DNA of 64,000 bases from positions 1 through 64,000 of the forward strand of contig CAMHOY010000003.1 in the NCBI GenBank assembly GCA_946186915.1, written 5' to 3'. Position 1 is the first letter of the stretch. Every line of letters begins with the position of its first letter. The notes under the pieces are model-generated. The model was not told the DNA's origin, did no database searches, and saw nothing but the letters and a program-made list of their open reading frames with translations. The DNA is from an uncultured Bacteroidales bacterium. Lineage in GTDB: Bacteria; Bacteroidota; Bacteroidia; Bacteroidales; Paludibacteraceae. The position numbers and the translations under genes were made by a program. This document shows, in pieces, positions 51,634 through 58,855 of this stretch.

Positions 51634-53244
51634 TTATTTGCGAACTTGTTTATGTACGTACAGCCCGGGCAGGAAAGTGTCCTTGATACCATCGATACAC
51701 GGACCGAACATATACAGCGGGAAGGGTTTCCACACGTCGTTCTTCCACTCCACCGCATAGGCTCTCGGACGGATGTCCACGGCCGTCGGGTTGCTGTGAG
51801 GGATGAGGGAGTTGGCGAGCGTGGTGAACGTCTTCGCGTTCTTCGTCACGATCTTGTAGGGGATGTCATCTTCCTCGTGTACCTTCACTTTGAGTCCGTG
51901 GTAGAGCATGCGGAACGTGCCTTTCGCGATCTGACTGTCACCGGTATAACGGGTGTCAAGCGTGTCGATACGGCATTCGGCAGTGATACCTACCAACGGA
52001 CGGACGAAGGTGTTGAGGTAGTCGATATCCACGGAGGTGGCATGCAGGTCGAGCATCCAGTGACAGGCTTTGTCCATGCTCATACTCATCTTCGCCGTCG
52101 CGTGTCCTTGCTTCGAGATAGGACAACCACCGTTGACGTAGAGCGTCGCACCGCGACGGTTGGTGACGTTATCCACCCTCGTGCGGATGTCGTGCAGCTT
52201 CAAGCGACCGCAGTTGACATTGGTGCTGGCGAACTCGATGTCGATATTTCGGATGCCTGCGTCCACGTGCTTGATGCAGAAGACCACGGGCAGGGATGTC
52301 AGGATCTTCTGGGGCATGTCGAACGGACGCTTCGGCGCATAACGCTCGTCGCGGAAGATATCCATCTTCTCCACAACGGCTGTCAGATGGTCGAGGTTAT
52401 AGTCTTTGTCCATCGCCTTGCGAATAGGATTGAGCGGTGCCGTCGTGACGCTCTCGATGGTCATGTCCATCCATGTCACAGGCTCGCGGACGATGTCTCC
52501 GAGTTTCTTACGGCCCATGGTATGACAGATACGGGTGCGTCCTACATGCAAAGTACCCTGACTCTCGTGCTCGATACCACTCGTCTCCAGACGCATCATG
52601 CCGTCGGGCATCATCACACGCGCCGTGCCAAGCGACAAACGATAGACGGAGTCGTTGTAATGGAAGACCGAGTCATAAACCAGGTCATGCACCGTCAACC
52701 CGACGGAGTCCGCAGCCAGGTCGAGCTTCGAACTCAGACTGTGAAGCGAGAAAGCCGCGTTCTTGATACGTAACTTGTCCAACTCGGCCCGCTTGAGCCA
52801 TTCGCCGCTCTTGGCGAGGGTCGTGTCCTGGAGCTGGGGAAACGATAACTCGGGGTGCTGCTCGTCCAACCATAACTCTACGGACGGACGGACGATACGC
52901 ACATCGGTGATATACACCTGTTTGTCGAGCAGCAACGAGTACAGGATACGCCCTACGGCGATGCGGTCCACGTGGGCGATGACTCCCGGACACACCGTGT
53001 CTTTCTCGCTCAGAGGTTCACCACGGAACGAGAATTGCAGATCCGTCACGTCGGCTGTACCGCTGAAAAAACGCAGGTCGATGTCACCCACCGATGCTTC
53101 GCATCCCGGCAGACGGGACAACGCATTATTCACCTCACGCGTCAGAAAACGCGAGAGAAGAACGTCGGCAGTCACAAAGAAAGCAATGCCGATGGCAACC
53201 AGGCAACCCAACACAATCAGGATTATTTTCGTTCCTTTTTTCAT
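51634..53244 (-). CDS. AsmA/DUF748-like inner-membrane protein, function unknown
   Basis: A 536-residue protein with a single N-terminal membrane segment (IILIVLGCLVAIGIAFFVTA) followed by a large extracytoplasmic beta-rich region. Repeated phrases such as ADVTDLQFSFRGE, VYITDVRIVRPSVELWL and KLKLHDIRTRV resemble AsmA/DUF748 chorein-type repeats, a fold associated with lipid transfer between membranes. No specific family name is claimed. It lies between murG and a DHH phosphoesterase, with a 3-nt gap to the latter. Confidence 0.65.
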   Translation of the reverse strand: MKKGTKIILIVLGCLVAIGIAFFVTADVLLSRFLTREVNNALSRLPGCEASVGDIDLRFFSGTADVTDLQFSFRGEPLSEKDTVCPGVIAHVDRIAVGRILYSLLLDKQVYITDVRIVRPSVELWLDEQHPELSFPQLQDTTLAKSGEWLKRAELDKLRIKNAAFSLHSLSSKLDLAADSVGLTVHDLVYDSVFHYNDSVYRLSLGTARVMMPDGMMRLETSGIEHESQGTLHVGRTRICHTMGRKKLGDIVREPVTWMDMTIESVTTAPLNPIRKAMDKDYNLDHLTAVVEKMDIFRDERYAPKRPFDMPQKILTSLPVVFCIKHVDAGIRNIDIEFASTNVNCGRLKLHDIRTRVDNVTNRRGATLYVNGGCPISKQGHATAKMSMSMDKACHWMLDLHATSVDIDYLNTFVRPLVGITAECRIDTLDTRYTGDSQIAKGTFRMLYHGLKVKVHEEDDIPYKIVTKNAKTFTTLANSLIPHSNPTAVDIRPRAYAVEWKNDVWKPFPLYMFGPCIDGIKDTFLPGLYVHKQVRK

Positions 53245-53273
53245 AATGAGTTTTTATATCGTTTATCTTAATC

Positions 53274-53294
53274 CTCTAACCTCTAACCTCTTAC
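53274..53294. repeat. Three 7-bp CTCTAAC units at the murG 3' end
   Basis: CTCTAAC, CTCTAAC, CTCTTAC. The third unit contains the murG stop codon (53291-53293). Related to the 48739-48775 array. Confidence 0.75.
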
Positions 53295-54427
53295 CGAGTG
53301 GCCAGTTTCATCACTTCCTCCGCGATCCGCTTCGCGGAGTCACGCTGCGCCAACTTAAGCACGTTCGTATGCAGCCTCTCCAACCGCGCATCGTCTTGTA
53401 TCAACTCCAGCGCCGTGGGAATGAGCTTCTCCACCGCCTCGCAGTCTTTCACCAGCACCGCCGCATCTTTGTTCACCAACGCCATGGCGTTATGCGTCTG
53501 ATGATCCTCCGCTACGTTCGGCGATGGAACGAGGATGGCGGGCTTGCCAAGCAGACAAATCTCACTGATCGACGAAGCACCCGCACGAGAGATCACAAGG
53601 TCCGCTTGCGCATAACGGTCCGGCATGTCCGTGAGAAAATCCAGACACTCGATGTTAGCGGGACAACCTGCCGCCTCCCATGCCGCCTTGCATCGCTCAA
53701 AATACACCTTTCCCGTCTGCCATACCACTCTGACCTCTGATAGCTGATTTCTGACCTCTGATTTCTGATCTCTGACCTCTGACTTCTGATCTCCAATCGC
53801 CGCCATCACCGCCTCGTTGATCGTCCGCGCACCGAGACTGCCACCAAGAATAAGCAGATTCCGGATAGGCTTGTTTATCTCCTTCCCTTTAGGGAGGGCC
53901 GGGGTAGGCTTCTTTCCTTTCTCCAGGTTCTGCCGCACAGGATTGCCGGTGAGGATGATCTTGTCGGCAGGGAAGAAACGCTCCATGCCTTCGTACGCCA
54001 CGCATATCTTCGACGCTTTGTCCTTCAGTATCTTGTTCGTCACTCCCGCAAAACCGTTCTGCTCCTGCAGCAGGATAGGTATACCCATCTGCGCTGCGGC
54101 CCACATCGCCGCACCCGAAGCGTAACCTCCTACACCCACACCTACGTCCGGACGGAATTCACGGATGATACGCTTCACCTGACGAATCGACTTGGCCAGG
54201 TCAATCAGCACCGACACGTTCTTCCACGGCTGCGAACGGTTGAAACCGCGCACAGGCAAACCCACGATCTTATAACCCGCTTGCGGCACACGCTCCATCT
54301 CCATACGACCCAGAGCGCCCACAAACAGGATCTCCGCCTCCGGATCCAACTCCTTCAGCGCATTCGCTATACTCACTGCGGGGAAGATATGTCCTCCGGT
54401 CCCCCCTCCGGATATCAAATAACGCAT
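53291..54427 (-). CDS. murG: UDP-GlcNAc:lipid-I transferase MurG
   Basis: A 378-residue GT-B enzyme making lipid II: GGGTGGHIFPAVSIANAL, VGVGGYASGAAMWAAA, and ISRAGASSISEICLLGKPAI with QTHNAMALV. Two additions appear in the linker region: residues about 174-182 (PTPALPKGK) from a GC-rich element (53879-53909) and about 213-233 (heptapeptides DQKSEVR, DQKSEVR, NQLSEVR) from nine 7-bp units (53729-53791). Both keep the frame and lie between the donor-domain strands. ftsW and mraY are 6-9 kb away, so the usual dcw order is broken. Confidence 0.95.
   Translation of the reverse strand: MRYLISGGGTGGHIFPAVSIANALKELDPEAEILFVGALGRMEMERVPQAGYKIVGLPVRGFNRSQPWKNVSVLIDLAKSIRQVKRIIREFRPDVGVGVGGYASGAAMWAAAQMGIPILLQEQNGFAGVTNKILKDKASKICVAYEGMERFFPADKIILTGNPVRQNLEKGKKPTPALPKGKEINKPIRNLLILGGSLGARTINEAVMAAIGDQKSEVRDQKSEVRNQLSEVRVVWQTGKVYFERCKAAWEAAGCPANIECLDFLTDMPDRYAQADLVISRAGASSISEICLLGKPAILVPSPNVAEDHQTHNAMALVNKDAAVLVKDCEAVEKLIPTALELIQDDARLERLHTNVLKLAQRDSAKRIAEEVMKLATR
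53729..53791. repeat. Nine 7-bp TCTGAYN units inside murG
   Basis: TCTGACC, TCTGATA, GCTGATT, TCTGACC, TCTGATT, TCTGATC, TCTGACC, TCTGACT, TCTGATC, then TCC. 63 bp gives exactly 21 residues with a heptapeptide period. The same unit occurs three times in ftsW, also ending TCTGATCTCC. Confidence 0.9.
53879..53909. repeat. GC-rich palindromic element inside murG
   Basis: Core CCCTTTAGGG with flanking CCTTCC and AGGGCCGGGGTAGGC; read as KPTPALPKGK. Matches the elements in recF and eamA in core and in the G-rich right flank. Confidence 0.7.
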
Positions 54428-54454
54428 AGTATATACAGTTTTTTACCTTTCATC

Positions 54455-54510
54455 CGTTCACTCGTTCATCCGTTCATCCGTTCACCCGTTCATCCGTTCA
54501 CCCGTTCATC
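54455..54510. repeat. Seven 8-bp CGTTCAYC units in the murG leader
   Basis: CGTTCACT, CGTTCATC, CGTTCATC, CGTTCACC, CGTTCATC, CGTTCACC, CGTTCATC, with a partial unit before. It lies between the predicted murG transcription start (about 54521) and its ATG, so it is transcribed as leader. Confidence 0.9.
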
Positions 54511-54527
54511 CTTTCCAAAAAACGCGG

Positions 54528-54558
54528 CAAAATTACAAAAAATTTTGCATATATGCAA
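54528..54558 (-). promoter_or_regulatory. Promoter of murG and the downstream run
   Basis: Minus strand TTG (54558-54556), 20-bp spacer, TAATTTTG (54535-54528). Interleaved with the divergent eamA promoter. Confidence 0.6.
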
Positions 54559-54575
54559 GAAAAGCAGTATTTTTG
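54544..54575 (+). promoter_or_regulatory. Promoter of the EamA transporter gene
   Basis: TTTG (54544-54547), 20-bp spacer, TATTTTTG (54568-54575). Start expected near 54582, 20 nt before the ATG at 54602. Confidence 0.65.
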
Positions 54576-54601
54576 CACGATTTTTTCCGAAAGAGTGCAA
54601 G

Positions 54602-55525
54602 ATGTGGCTTGTTTTATCGTTCATTTCCGCCATCTGTCTGGGGTGCTATGATATCAGTAAGAAGGTGGCCCTGCAGTCCAACCGTGTCATCGATGTACTG
54701 ACCCTGAGCGTGTGGTTCTCCGCGCTCTTCCTCTCGGTCCCCTGGCTACTCTCGCGCATCTGCCCGGAGATGATGACCGCTACACCCTTCTACGTGCCGT
54801 CCCTGGATCTGAAAGCGCACGGACTGGTCGTGCTCAAGTCCGTGATCGTCCTCAGCAGCTGGGTCTTTGCCTATATATCCCTCAAACATCTGCCCTTGTC
54901 CGTCGTCAGCCCGATGCAGGCTACCCGTCCGATGTGGACACTCCTCGGCGCAATGCTCCTCTTCGGCGAACGTCTCAACACCTGGCAATGGGTGGGCGTG
55001 AGTCTGGCGATAGGAACGGTGTTTGTGTTCTCGTTTCGTAATAAACAGACTATTCGGAATACCAGGCATACTCCGGCGGGCCGCTATTATGTGGCACTGG
55101 CGTTGGCGATATTGATCGGCGCCTGCTCGGGCTTGTACGACAAGTACCTCATGCGCAGCTATGACCATAACGCCGTGCAGGTCTATTATACGTTCTACCA
55201 AGCGCTCATACTGCTTGTCGGCTCTCTGCTCGCCTCTCCTCCTTCAGGGGGCTGGGGGACCCCGTTCACCCGTTCACTCGTTCATCCGTTCACTCCGATT
55301 CTTCTCATCTCGGTCTTCTTGATCATCAGCGATAATGTGTATATGTTGGCGCTGCGGGATCCGGACAGTCTGATAGCGGTCGTCAGCACCATCCGCCGAG
55401 GTGGGGCGGTGATTGGTTTTGCGTACGGCCTGCTTTTCCTCAAAGAGGAAGACCCGTGGAAGAAAGTGGTCTGCATGGTTGGCATTCTTGCAGGACTCAT
55501 ATGTCTGGCAATAGGGTCGATGTAG
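54602..55525 (+). CDS. EamA/DMT-family transporter
   Basis: 307 residues from the ATG at 54602, preceded by the promoter; the frame open to 54281 runs through an array and is not protein-like. Ten predicted helices in two EamA repeats: LVLSFISAICLGCYDISKK opens the first, PLSVVSPMQATRPMWTLLGA and GERLNTWQWVGVSLAIGTVF follow, and YYVALALAILIGACSGLYDK opens the second. Substrate unknown (sugars, amino acids or metabolites). Between helices of the second half, residues about 211-230 (SPPSGGWGTPFTRSLVHPFT) are encoded by a GC-rich element followed by four 8-bp units (55235-55294). Confidence 0.85.
   Translation: MWLVLSFISAICLGCYDISKKVALQSNRVIDVLTLSVWFSALFLSVPWLLSRICPEMMTATPFYVPSLDLKAHGLVVLKSVIVLSSWVFAYISLKHLPLSVVSPMQATRPMWTLLGAMLLFGERLNTWQWVGVSLAIGTVFVFSFRNKQTIRNTRHTPAGRYYVALALAILIGACSGLYDKYLMRSYDHNAVQVYYTFYQALILLVGSLLASPPSGGWGTPFTRSLVHPFTPILLISVFLIISDNVYMLALRDPDSLIAVVSTIRRGGAVIGFAYGLLFLKEEDPWKKVVCMVGILAGLICLAIGSM
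55235..55294. repeat. Compound repeat inside eamA: GC-rich element plus four 8-bp units
   Basis: TCCTTCAGGGGGCTGGGGGA (within 55238-55260) resembles the recF/murG element; it is followed at 55263-55294 by CGTTCACC, CGTTCACT, CGTTCATC, CGTTCACT, the family of the murG leader array 750 bp away. Confidence 0.82.
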
Positions 55526-55526
55526 G

Positions 55527-55608
55527 GTCTCCACCTTGTCTCCACCTTATCTCCACCTGATCCCAAAGGGTGCTCAATGGGTGCTGAAAGGGTGCTCAAA
55601 GGCAGCTC
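55527..55608. repeat. Two adjacent 11-bp arrays after eamA
   Basis: GTCTCCACCTT, GTCTCCACCTT and ATCTCCACCTG (55527-55559), a short bridge, then AAAGGGTGCTC, AATGGGTGCTG, AAAGGGTGCTC and AAAGGCAGCTC (55565-55608). The first begins one base after the eamA stop codon. Confidence 0.9.
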
Positions 55609-55654
55609 CTCCCGAGATCATCCTAACCACAAACTAAGATCCTTAGAAACAAAA

Positions 55655-55678
55655 GCAAGCCCGTTTTCGCGGGCCTGC
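55655..55678 (-). terminator. Probable terminator of the TonB-domain gene
   Basis: GCAAGCCCG (55655-55663) pairs with CGGGCCTGC (55670-55678) with one mismatch; on the minus strand it is followed by TTTTGTTTC. Lies 87 nt beyond the stop codon. The mixed T run makes it weaker than the other terminators. Confidence 0.55.
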
Positions 55679-55764
55679 ATAAACCATTTCACATTTGTGG
55701 TTGTATTAACAAACAGGATGGAGAGTTACCTTACTTTCTTGATGCGAAATGGTGTTCGAGACGA

Positions 55765-56370
55765 TTATTTCAGTTTGAAGACCACAGGAATAGTATAGTG
55801 AACATTTACCGGTTCACCGTTTTCTTTACCCGGTTTCCAGTCCGGCATGTTCTTCACAACGCGCAAGGCTTCGTTATCCAGGCTTTCCGTGCCGCTGGAC
55901 TTGACCACATGCGCATCCGTCACCTTCCCTTCTTTCGTGATCACAAACGAGCAAGCAACCCGTCCTTCTTTCTTATCCTTTTTTGCGTCTGCCGGATACT
56001 TTACATTATCCATCAAATACGTCATCATCGCAGACATACCGCCAGGGAATTCCGGCATGCTGTCTGGCGCCAGAACCGGCAGTTCGGGTTTTACATCGGC
56101 TTCAAGTGAAGTAGCGATAGTCGCTTCGCCGTCACTCTTTACCACGTACACCTTCTTCCCGTTTTCATTGTCGTTTCTGGTAACAGTCACCGAGGTAGCG
56201 CGTTTTTTGCCAGATTCGGTGGTGTTAACAACAACTACATTGCCATCTTCGACTTGGACAACTTTGGTTTGTTTGGTTGTACTGTCGCTTTTTGCGTTTT
56301 TTTTGCTTCCTGCGCACACGCTTATTGAAACGAGCAGGCAAAGTGCGCTAAATAATACTTTTGTTTTCAT
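55765..56370 (-). CDS. TonB C-terminal-domain protein, secreted
   Basis: A 201-residue protein with signal peptide (LFSALCLLVSISVCAG) and a TonB C-terminal domain at about 115-200 (PEFPGGMSAMMTYLMDNVKY, ACSFVITKEGKVTDAHVVKS, VKNMPDWKPGKENGEPVNV). True TonB has an uncleaved N-terminal anchor; here it is a signal-like sequence, and a proline-rich spacer is missing, so it may be periplasmic rather than an energy transducer. Start overlaps the TPR-HTH gene stop (ATGA), suggesting coupled expression. Confidence 0.8.
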   Translation of the reverse strand: MKTKVLFSALCLLVSISVCAGSKKNAKSDSTTKQTKVVQVEDGNVVVVNTTESGKKRATSVTVTRNDNENGKKVYVVKSDGEATIATSLEADVKPELPVLAPDSMPEFPGGMSAMMTYLMDNVKYPADAKKDKKEGRVACSFVITKEGKVTDAHVVKSSGTESLDNEALRVVKNMPDWKPGKENGEPVNVHYTIPVVFKLK

Positions 56371-57266
56371 TTTTCTTTTGTTTTGAGGGTTATACTGATT
56401 AATTTTTCGCGCAAGTCCGCAGCAATGGTACCAAGTTTCTGCGCTGTGCGTGTTTTTTTATTGCTTATACTGTTTTGCGACAACATCATAATATCTGCTA
56501 TTTCCTTAGCCGACAAATCCAATAGAACCAGTACGCAAAAGCGAATGTCTTGTTCCGAGAGTTCCGGCTGTGCAGCCTGCAGTTTGTCCACTGCATCATA
56601 CAGATACGCGTTAGCTGTCGTGCAGAATTGTTTGTAATCGTCCCAACGGAGCGCCACCTGGATTTTTCCCTGTGACAACACCAAGGCGATATTACGCTCC
56701 AAATCCTCGCGTTTGACGGACTGGGAGGAACTTTTCCTGTTGCGATAAACGGCATATACTGCTATTCCTGCCCCGACCAACACTATGGTCAGTAATAGAA
56801 TCAGGACATTATGCTTGCGCGTGTTCGCGGTCTTCGTTTGTATCACTTCACGATGGATGGTGCGGGTGGCCTGTAACATGGTGGCGTCGCCTTCCTCGCG
56901 ATATCGGCGCTCGGCTATCAGGCTCAGTTCAATCACGGAAAGCGGGTAGTAAACGGAATCGCTCAGATAGAGGAACTCGTTTGCCGCCTGACTGAAACAA
57001 TCGAAAGCCAGCGAATCCTGTTGCCCGGCCAGATACGCCTTGCCGAGATGATAAATCACTTTTGCCTCTTTGGCTGTCTGTCCTTTGGTGCGGAATGTTT
57101 CAGCCGCATCCTGTAATGCAGGTATATCCGCGTACGTCTGTAGCGCGTTTTCCAAGGAGTCAGCAGTCCGAAGAGTGGCATCGGCTACCTGTTCGCTCTT
57201 CCTATCGTGCGTCGCACACGCAGACAGCGCACAGAGGATAATAATGTATGAGACAATTTTTCGCAT
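56367..57266 (-). CDS. Membrane TPR-like lipoprotein with LuxR-type HTH
   Basis: 299 residues from the ATG at 57266, chosen because it follows the promoter and opens a lipoprotein signal (MRKIVSYIIILCALSACA, lipobox LSAC); the frame reaching 57353 overlaps the promoter. Helical TPR-like region (AKVIYHLGKAYLAGQQDSLAFDCFSQAANEF), a membrane segment (VLILLLTIVLVGAGIAVYAVY), then a C-terminal LuxR-like HTH (RFCVLVLLDLSAKEIADIMM, SQNSISNKKTRTAQKLG). Topology implies periplasmic repeats and cytoplasmic DNA binding. Resembles TPR-HTH regulators of Bacteroidota; target unknown. Confidence 0.78.
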   Translation of the reverse strand: MRKIVSYIIILCALSACATHDRKSEQVADATLRTADSLENALQTYADIPALQDAAETFRTKGQTAKEAKVIYHLGKAYLAGQQDSLAFDCFSQAANEFLYLSDSVYYPLSVIELSLIAERRYREEGDATMLQATRTIHREVIQTKTANTRKHNVLILLLTIVLVGAGIAVYAVYRNRKSSSQSVKREDLERNIALVLSQGKIQVALRWDDYKQFCTTANAYLYDAVDKLQAAQPELSEQDIRFCVLVLLDLSAKEIADIMMLSQNSISNKKTRTAQKLGTIAADLREKLISITLKTKEK

Positions 57267-57322
57267 AATACGTGTTGTTTTAGTCACTTTTCGGACCACA
57301 AATTTTGTTCCAAAATCCACTG

Positions 57323-57354
57323 CAAAGGTACTACAATTTTCAAAGCCATCCAAA
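57323..57354 (-). promoter_or_regulatory. Promoter of the TPR-HTH/TonB-domain pair
   Basis: Minus strand TTTG (57354-57351), 20-bp spacer, TACCTTTG (57330-57323). Start near 57316, about 50 nt before the ATG. Confidence 0.7.
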
Positions 57355-57440
57355 TTTTTTCATGCGACAAATGATCTTGTAACGTGCTGATTTACAGTGC
57401 TGTTGCAAAAATAATTAGCGACATGCTATTCTGTAACTGC

Positions 57441-57470
57441 GACAAAAGCGGGCCGAAACCCGCTTTTGTC
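57441..57470 (-). terminator. Terminator of the ECF sigma-DUF6249 unit
   Basis: Perfect 12-bp stem GACAAAAGCGGG (57441-57452) and CCCGCTTTTGTC (57459-57470) with a six-base loop. 30 nt past the DUF6249 stop. Symmetric, so it may also act in the other direction. Confidence 0.85.
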
Positions 57471-57499
57471 GTATAACAACCAAAGTATGAAGACGAACG

Positions 57500-57925
57500 T
57501 TATTCTTCTTTCCAGTTATCCTCGGTCGGGTGTTGTTTCTTTGCTAAGCGCAATTCTACGAGGAATGAGCATAACATTCCTATACCGACACCAAAGGCAA
57601 CAATCAGCCAAAAATAGATGCTTTTTGTACTAACGTCCGCCAGCCAGTCTATACCTGCTCCGAGACCGACTCCGAGCAACATGCAAGCGAAGCGAAGGTT
57701 ACCGACATCAATCGTGCCGGGCTTTGGCGCTTTCTTCGGTTCGTCGATAAGTAACTTAGCCGTTTCCGGATCCGTCTTGTTCTCAATAATGAGCTGGCGG
57801 ATTTCTTTCTCCTGCTGATTCTTTTTCATCTTTTTGAGAAATACCATGATGATTACGACAATGGGAATACCAAGGGATAAAATGACTGCCATTAAAGGGG
57901 TCATTACTGCTAAAGTTCCTTCCAT
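57500..57925 (-). CDS. DUF6249-family membrane protein
   Basis: A 141-residue protein: N-terminal membrane segment (AVILSLGIPIVVIIMVFL), a charged loop (KKMKKNQQEKEIRQLIIEN), then two close helices (FACMLLGVGLGAGIDWL and YFWLIVAFGVGIGMLCSF). Matches DUF6249, typically encoded beside ECF sigma factors in Bacteroidota; molecular role unknown. It has its own candidate sigma-dependent promoter at 57992-58019 and ends at a terminator. Confidence 0.8.
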   Translation of the reverse strand: MEGTLAVMTPLMAVILSLGIPIVVIIMVFLKKMKKNQQEKEIRQLIIENKTDPETAKLLIDEPKKAPKPGTIDVGNLRFACMLLGVGLGAGIDWLADVSTKSIYFWLIVAFGVGIGMLCSFLVELRLAKKQHPTEDNWKEE

Positions 57926-57991
57926 AATTGTATAATTTTAAATGTTTAACACTATTGTTTATTCGGGCTACCGGTCGCCCTTCACTTATAT

Positions 57992-58019
57992 GATACGCTA
58001 CCTCCGAAAAGGTTACACC
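57992..58019 (-). promoter_or_regulatory. Candidate ECF-type promoter before the DUF6249 gene
   Basis: Minus strand GGTGTAACC (58019-58011), 14-bp spacer, GTATC (57996-57992). Element order and spacing are identical to the site at 58856-58883 before the sigma gene. It overlaps the 3' end of the anti-sigma gene. Confidence 0.6.
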
Positions 58020-58321
58020 TCTGGCGAGAAATAATGTAAACGTTGCGCAGCCAGAGCAAGGACGGTAGCAACGGGGATAGCCAGGCAAACGGTTTGCAGC
58101 TGCTCTGGCATATCTGGCATAAAAACGAAAAGTGCATAGATATACACCACTACCGCTACTGGCAGACCGAAACAAATGCCTAAAAGTTTCGCCCATTTGC
58201 GCAAGGTCTTGAGGCGCAAGTCACGACGCACAGTGCGCATGACGGTAGCGTTAATCTGCGCTATTTCCGGTTGCCGCTTGGCGCTTTCGCGCAGTAAGAT
58301 GTCTAATTCTTGATCGGTCAT
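58013..58321 (-). CDS. Small membrane protein, probable anti-sigma factor
   Basis: A 102-residue protein with an N-terminal cytoplasmic helical part (MTDQELDILLRESAKRQPEI) and two membrane helices (LLGICFGLPVAVVVYIYALF and LQTVCLAIPVATVLALAAQ). Starts in an ATGA overlap with the sigma factor gene. Size, topology and position fit an anti-sigma partner; no zinc-binding ASD motif is seen, so the assignment rests on context. Confidence 0.7.
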   Translation of the reverse strand: MTDQELDILLRESAKRQPEIAQINATVMRTVRRDLRLKTLRKWAKLLGICFGLPVAVVVYIYALFVFMPDMPEQLQTVCLAIPVATVLALAAQRLHYFSPEV

Positions 58322-58842
58322 GATTGCATTTTCTTTTTTATTCGTTCGCGTATGCGGAACATACGCACTTTGATATTATTTTCCGTTTGCCCGAGTTGTT
58401 GGGCGATGGTTTGCAACGGGAGGTTTTCGTAATAGTGCCATTGGATGAGTTGTCGGTCGGCTTCGGGGAGTTGGGCGATGGCGGCTTCCATGGCTTGGAG
58501 TTGTAACTCCCTCTGCTCGTCATATTCTTCATTCGGAGGATCGGTGTTCTCATCCAGCGGCTCGGTGTTCTTTCGTTTCTCCAGCATCCGCAAACCGATA
58601 TGATTCGCAATAATGGTGAGCCATGCCCCGAAGTTCTCTCCGCGCCAGCTGTCCAACTGCCGATAGGCCTGAATGAACGCCATTTGCGTCACTTCCTGCG
58701 CCTCGTCTTCATCTTTCATCAGCCGCAAGGCGGCACCATAGACCTGCGAAGTGTATCGCTTCATAAGCATCTCGAACGCTCGTGCGTTGCTATCCTGCAA
58801 CACCTCGCGTATCAGTTCTATGTCCGTTGGTTGAAACAACAT
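58318..58842 (-). CDS. ECF RNA polymerase sigma-70 factor
   Basis: A 174-residue ECF sigma: region 2 at about 20-80 (FEMLMKRYTSQVYGAALRLM, DEAQEVTQMAFIQAYRQLDS), an acidic linker (PLDENTDPPNEEYDEQRE), and region 4 at about 115-170 (PEADRQLIQWHYYENLPLQT, IAQQLGQTENNIKVRMFRIR). Directly followed by the anti-sigma-like gene and, after an internal promoter, DUF6249. Likely autoregulated through the GGTGTAACC/GTATC element upstream. Confidence 0.93.
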   Translation of the reverse strand: MLFQPTDIELIREVLQDSNARAFEMLMKRYTSQVYGAALRLMKDEDEAQEVTQMAFIQAYRQLDSWRGENFGAWLTIIANHIGLRMLEKRKNTEPLDENTDPPNEEYDEQRELQLQAMEAAIAQLPEADRQLIQWHYYENLPLQTIAQQLGQTENNIKVRMFRIRERIKKKMQS

Positions 58843-58855
58843 GTTCTACCTACAA

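Noticed and set aside
51583..52773. 396-codon plus-strand frame opposite the AsmA-like gene
   Set aside because: Shadow frame without motifs, and no start context.
53729..53791. CRISPR-like repeat
   Set aside because: Units are contiguous 7-mers without spacers and there are no cas genes.
54281..54601. N-terminal extension of the EamA protein
   Set aside because: It runs through a repeat array and the promoter; the ATG at 54602 opens the first membrane helix.
57267..57353. N-terminal extension of the TPR-HTH protein
   Set aside because: Contains the promoter; the later ATG gives a lipoprotein signal.
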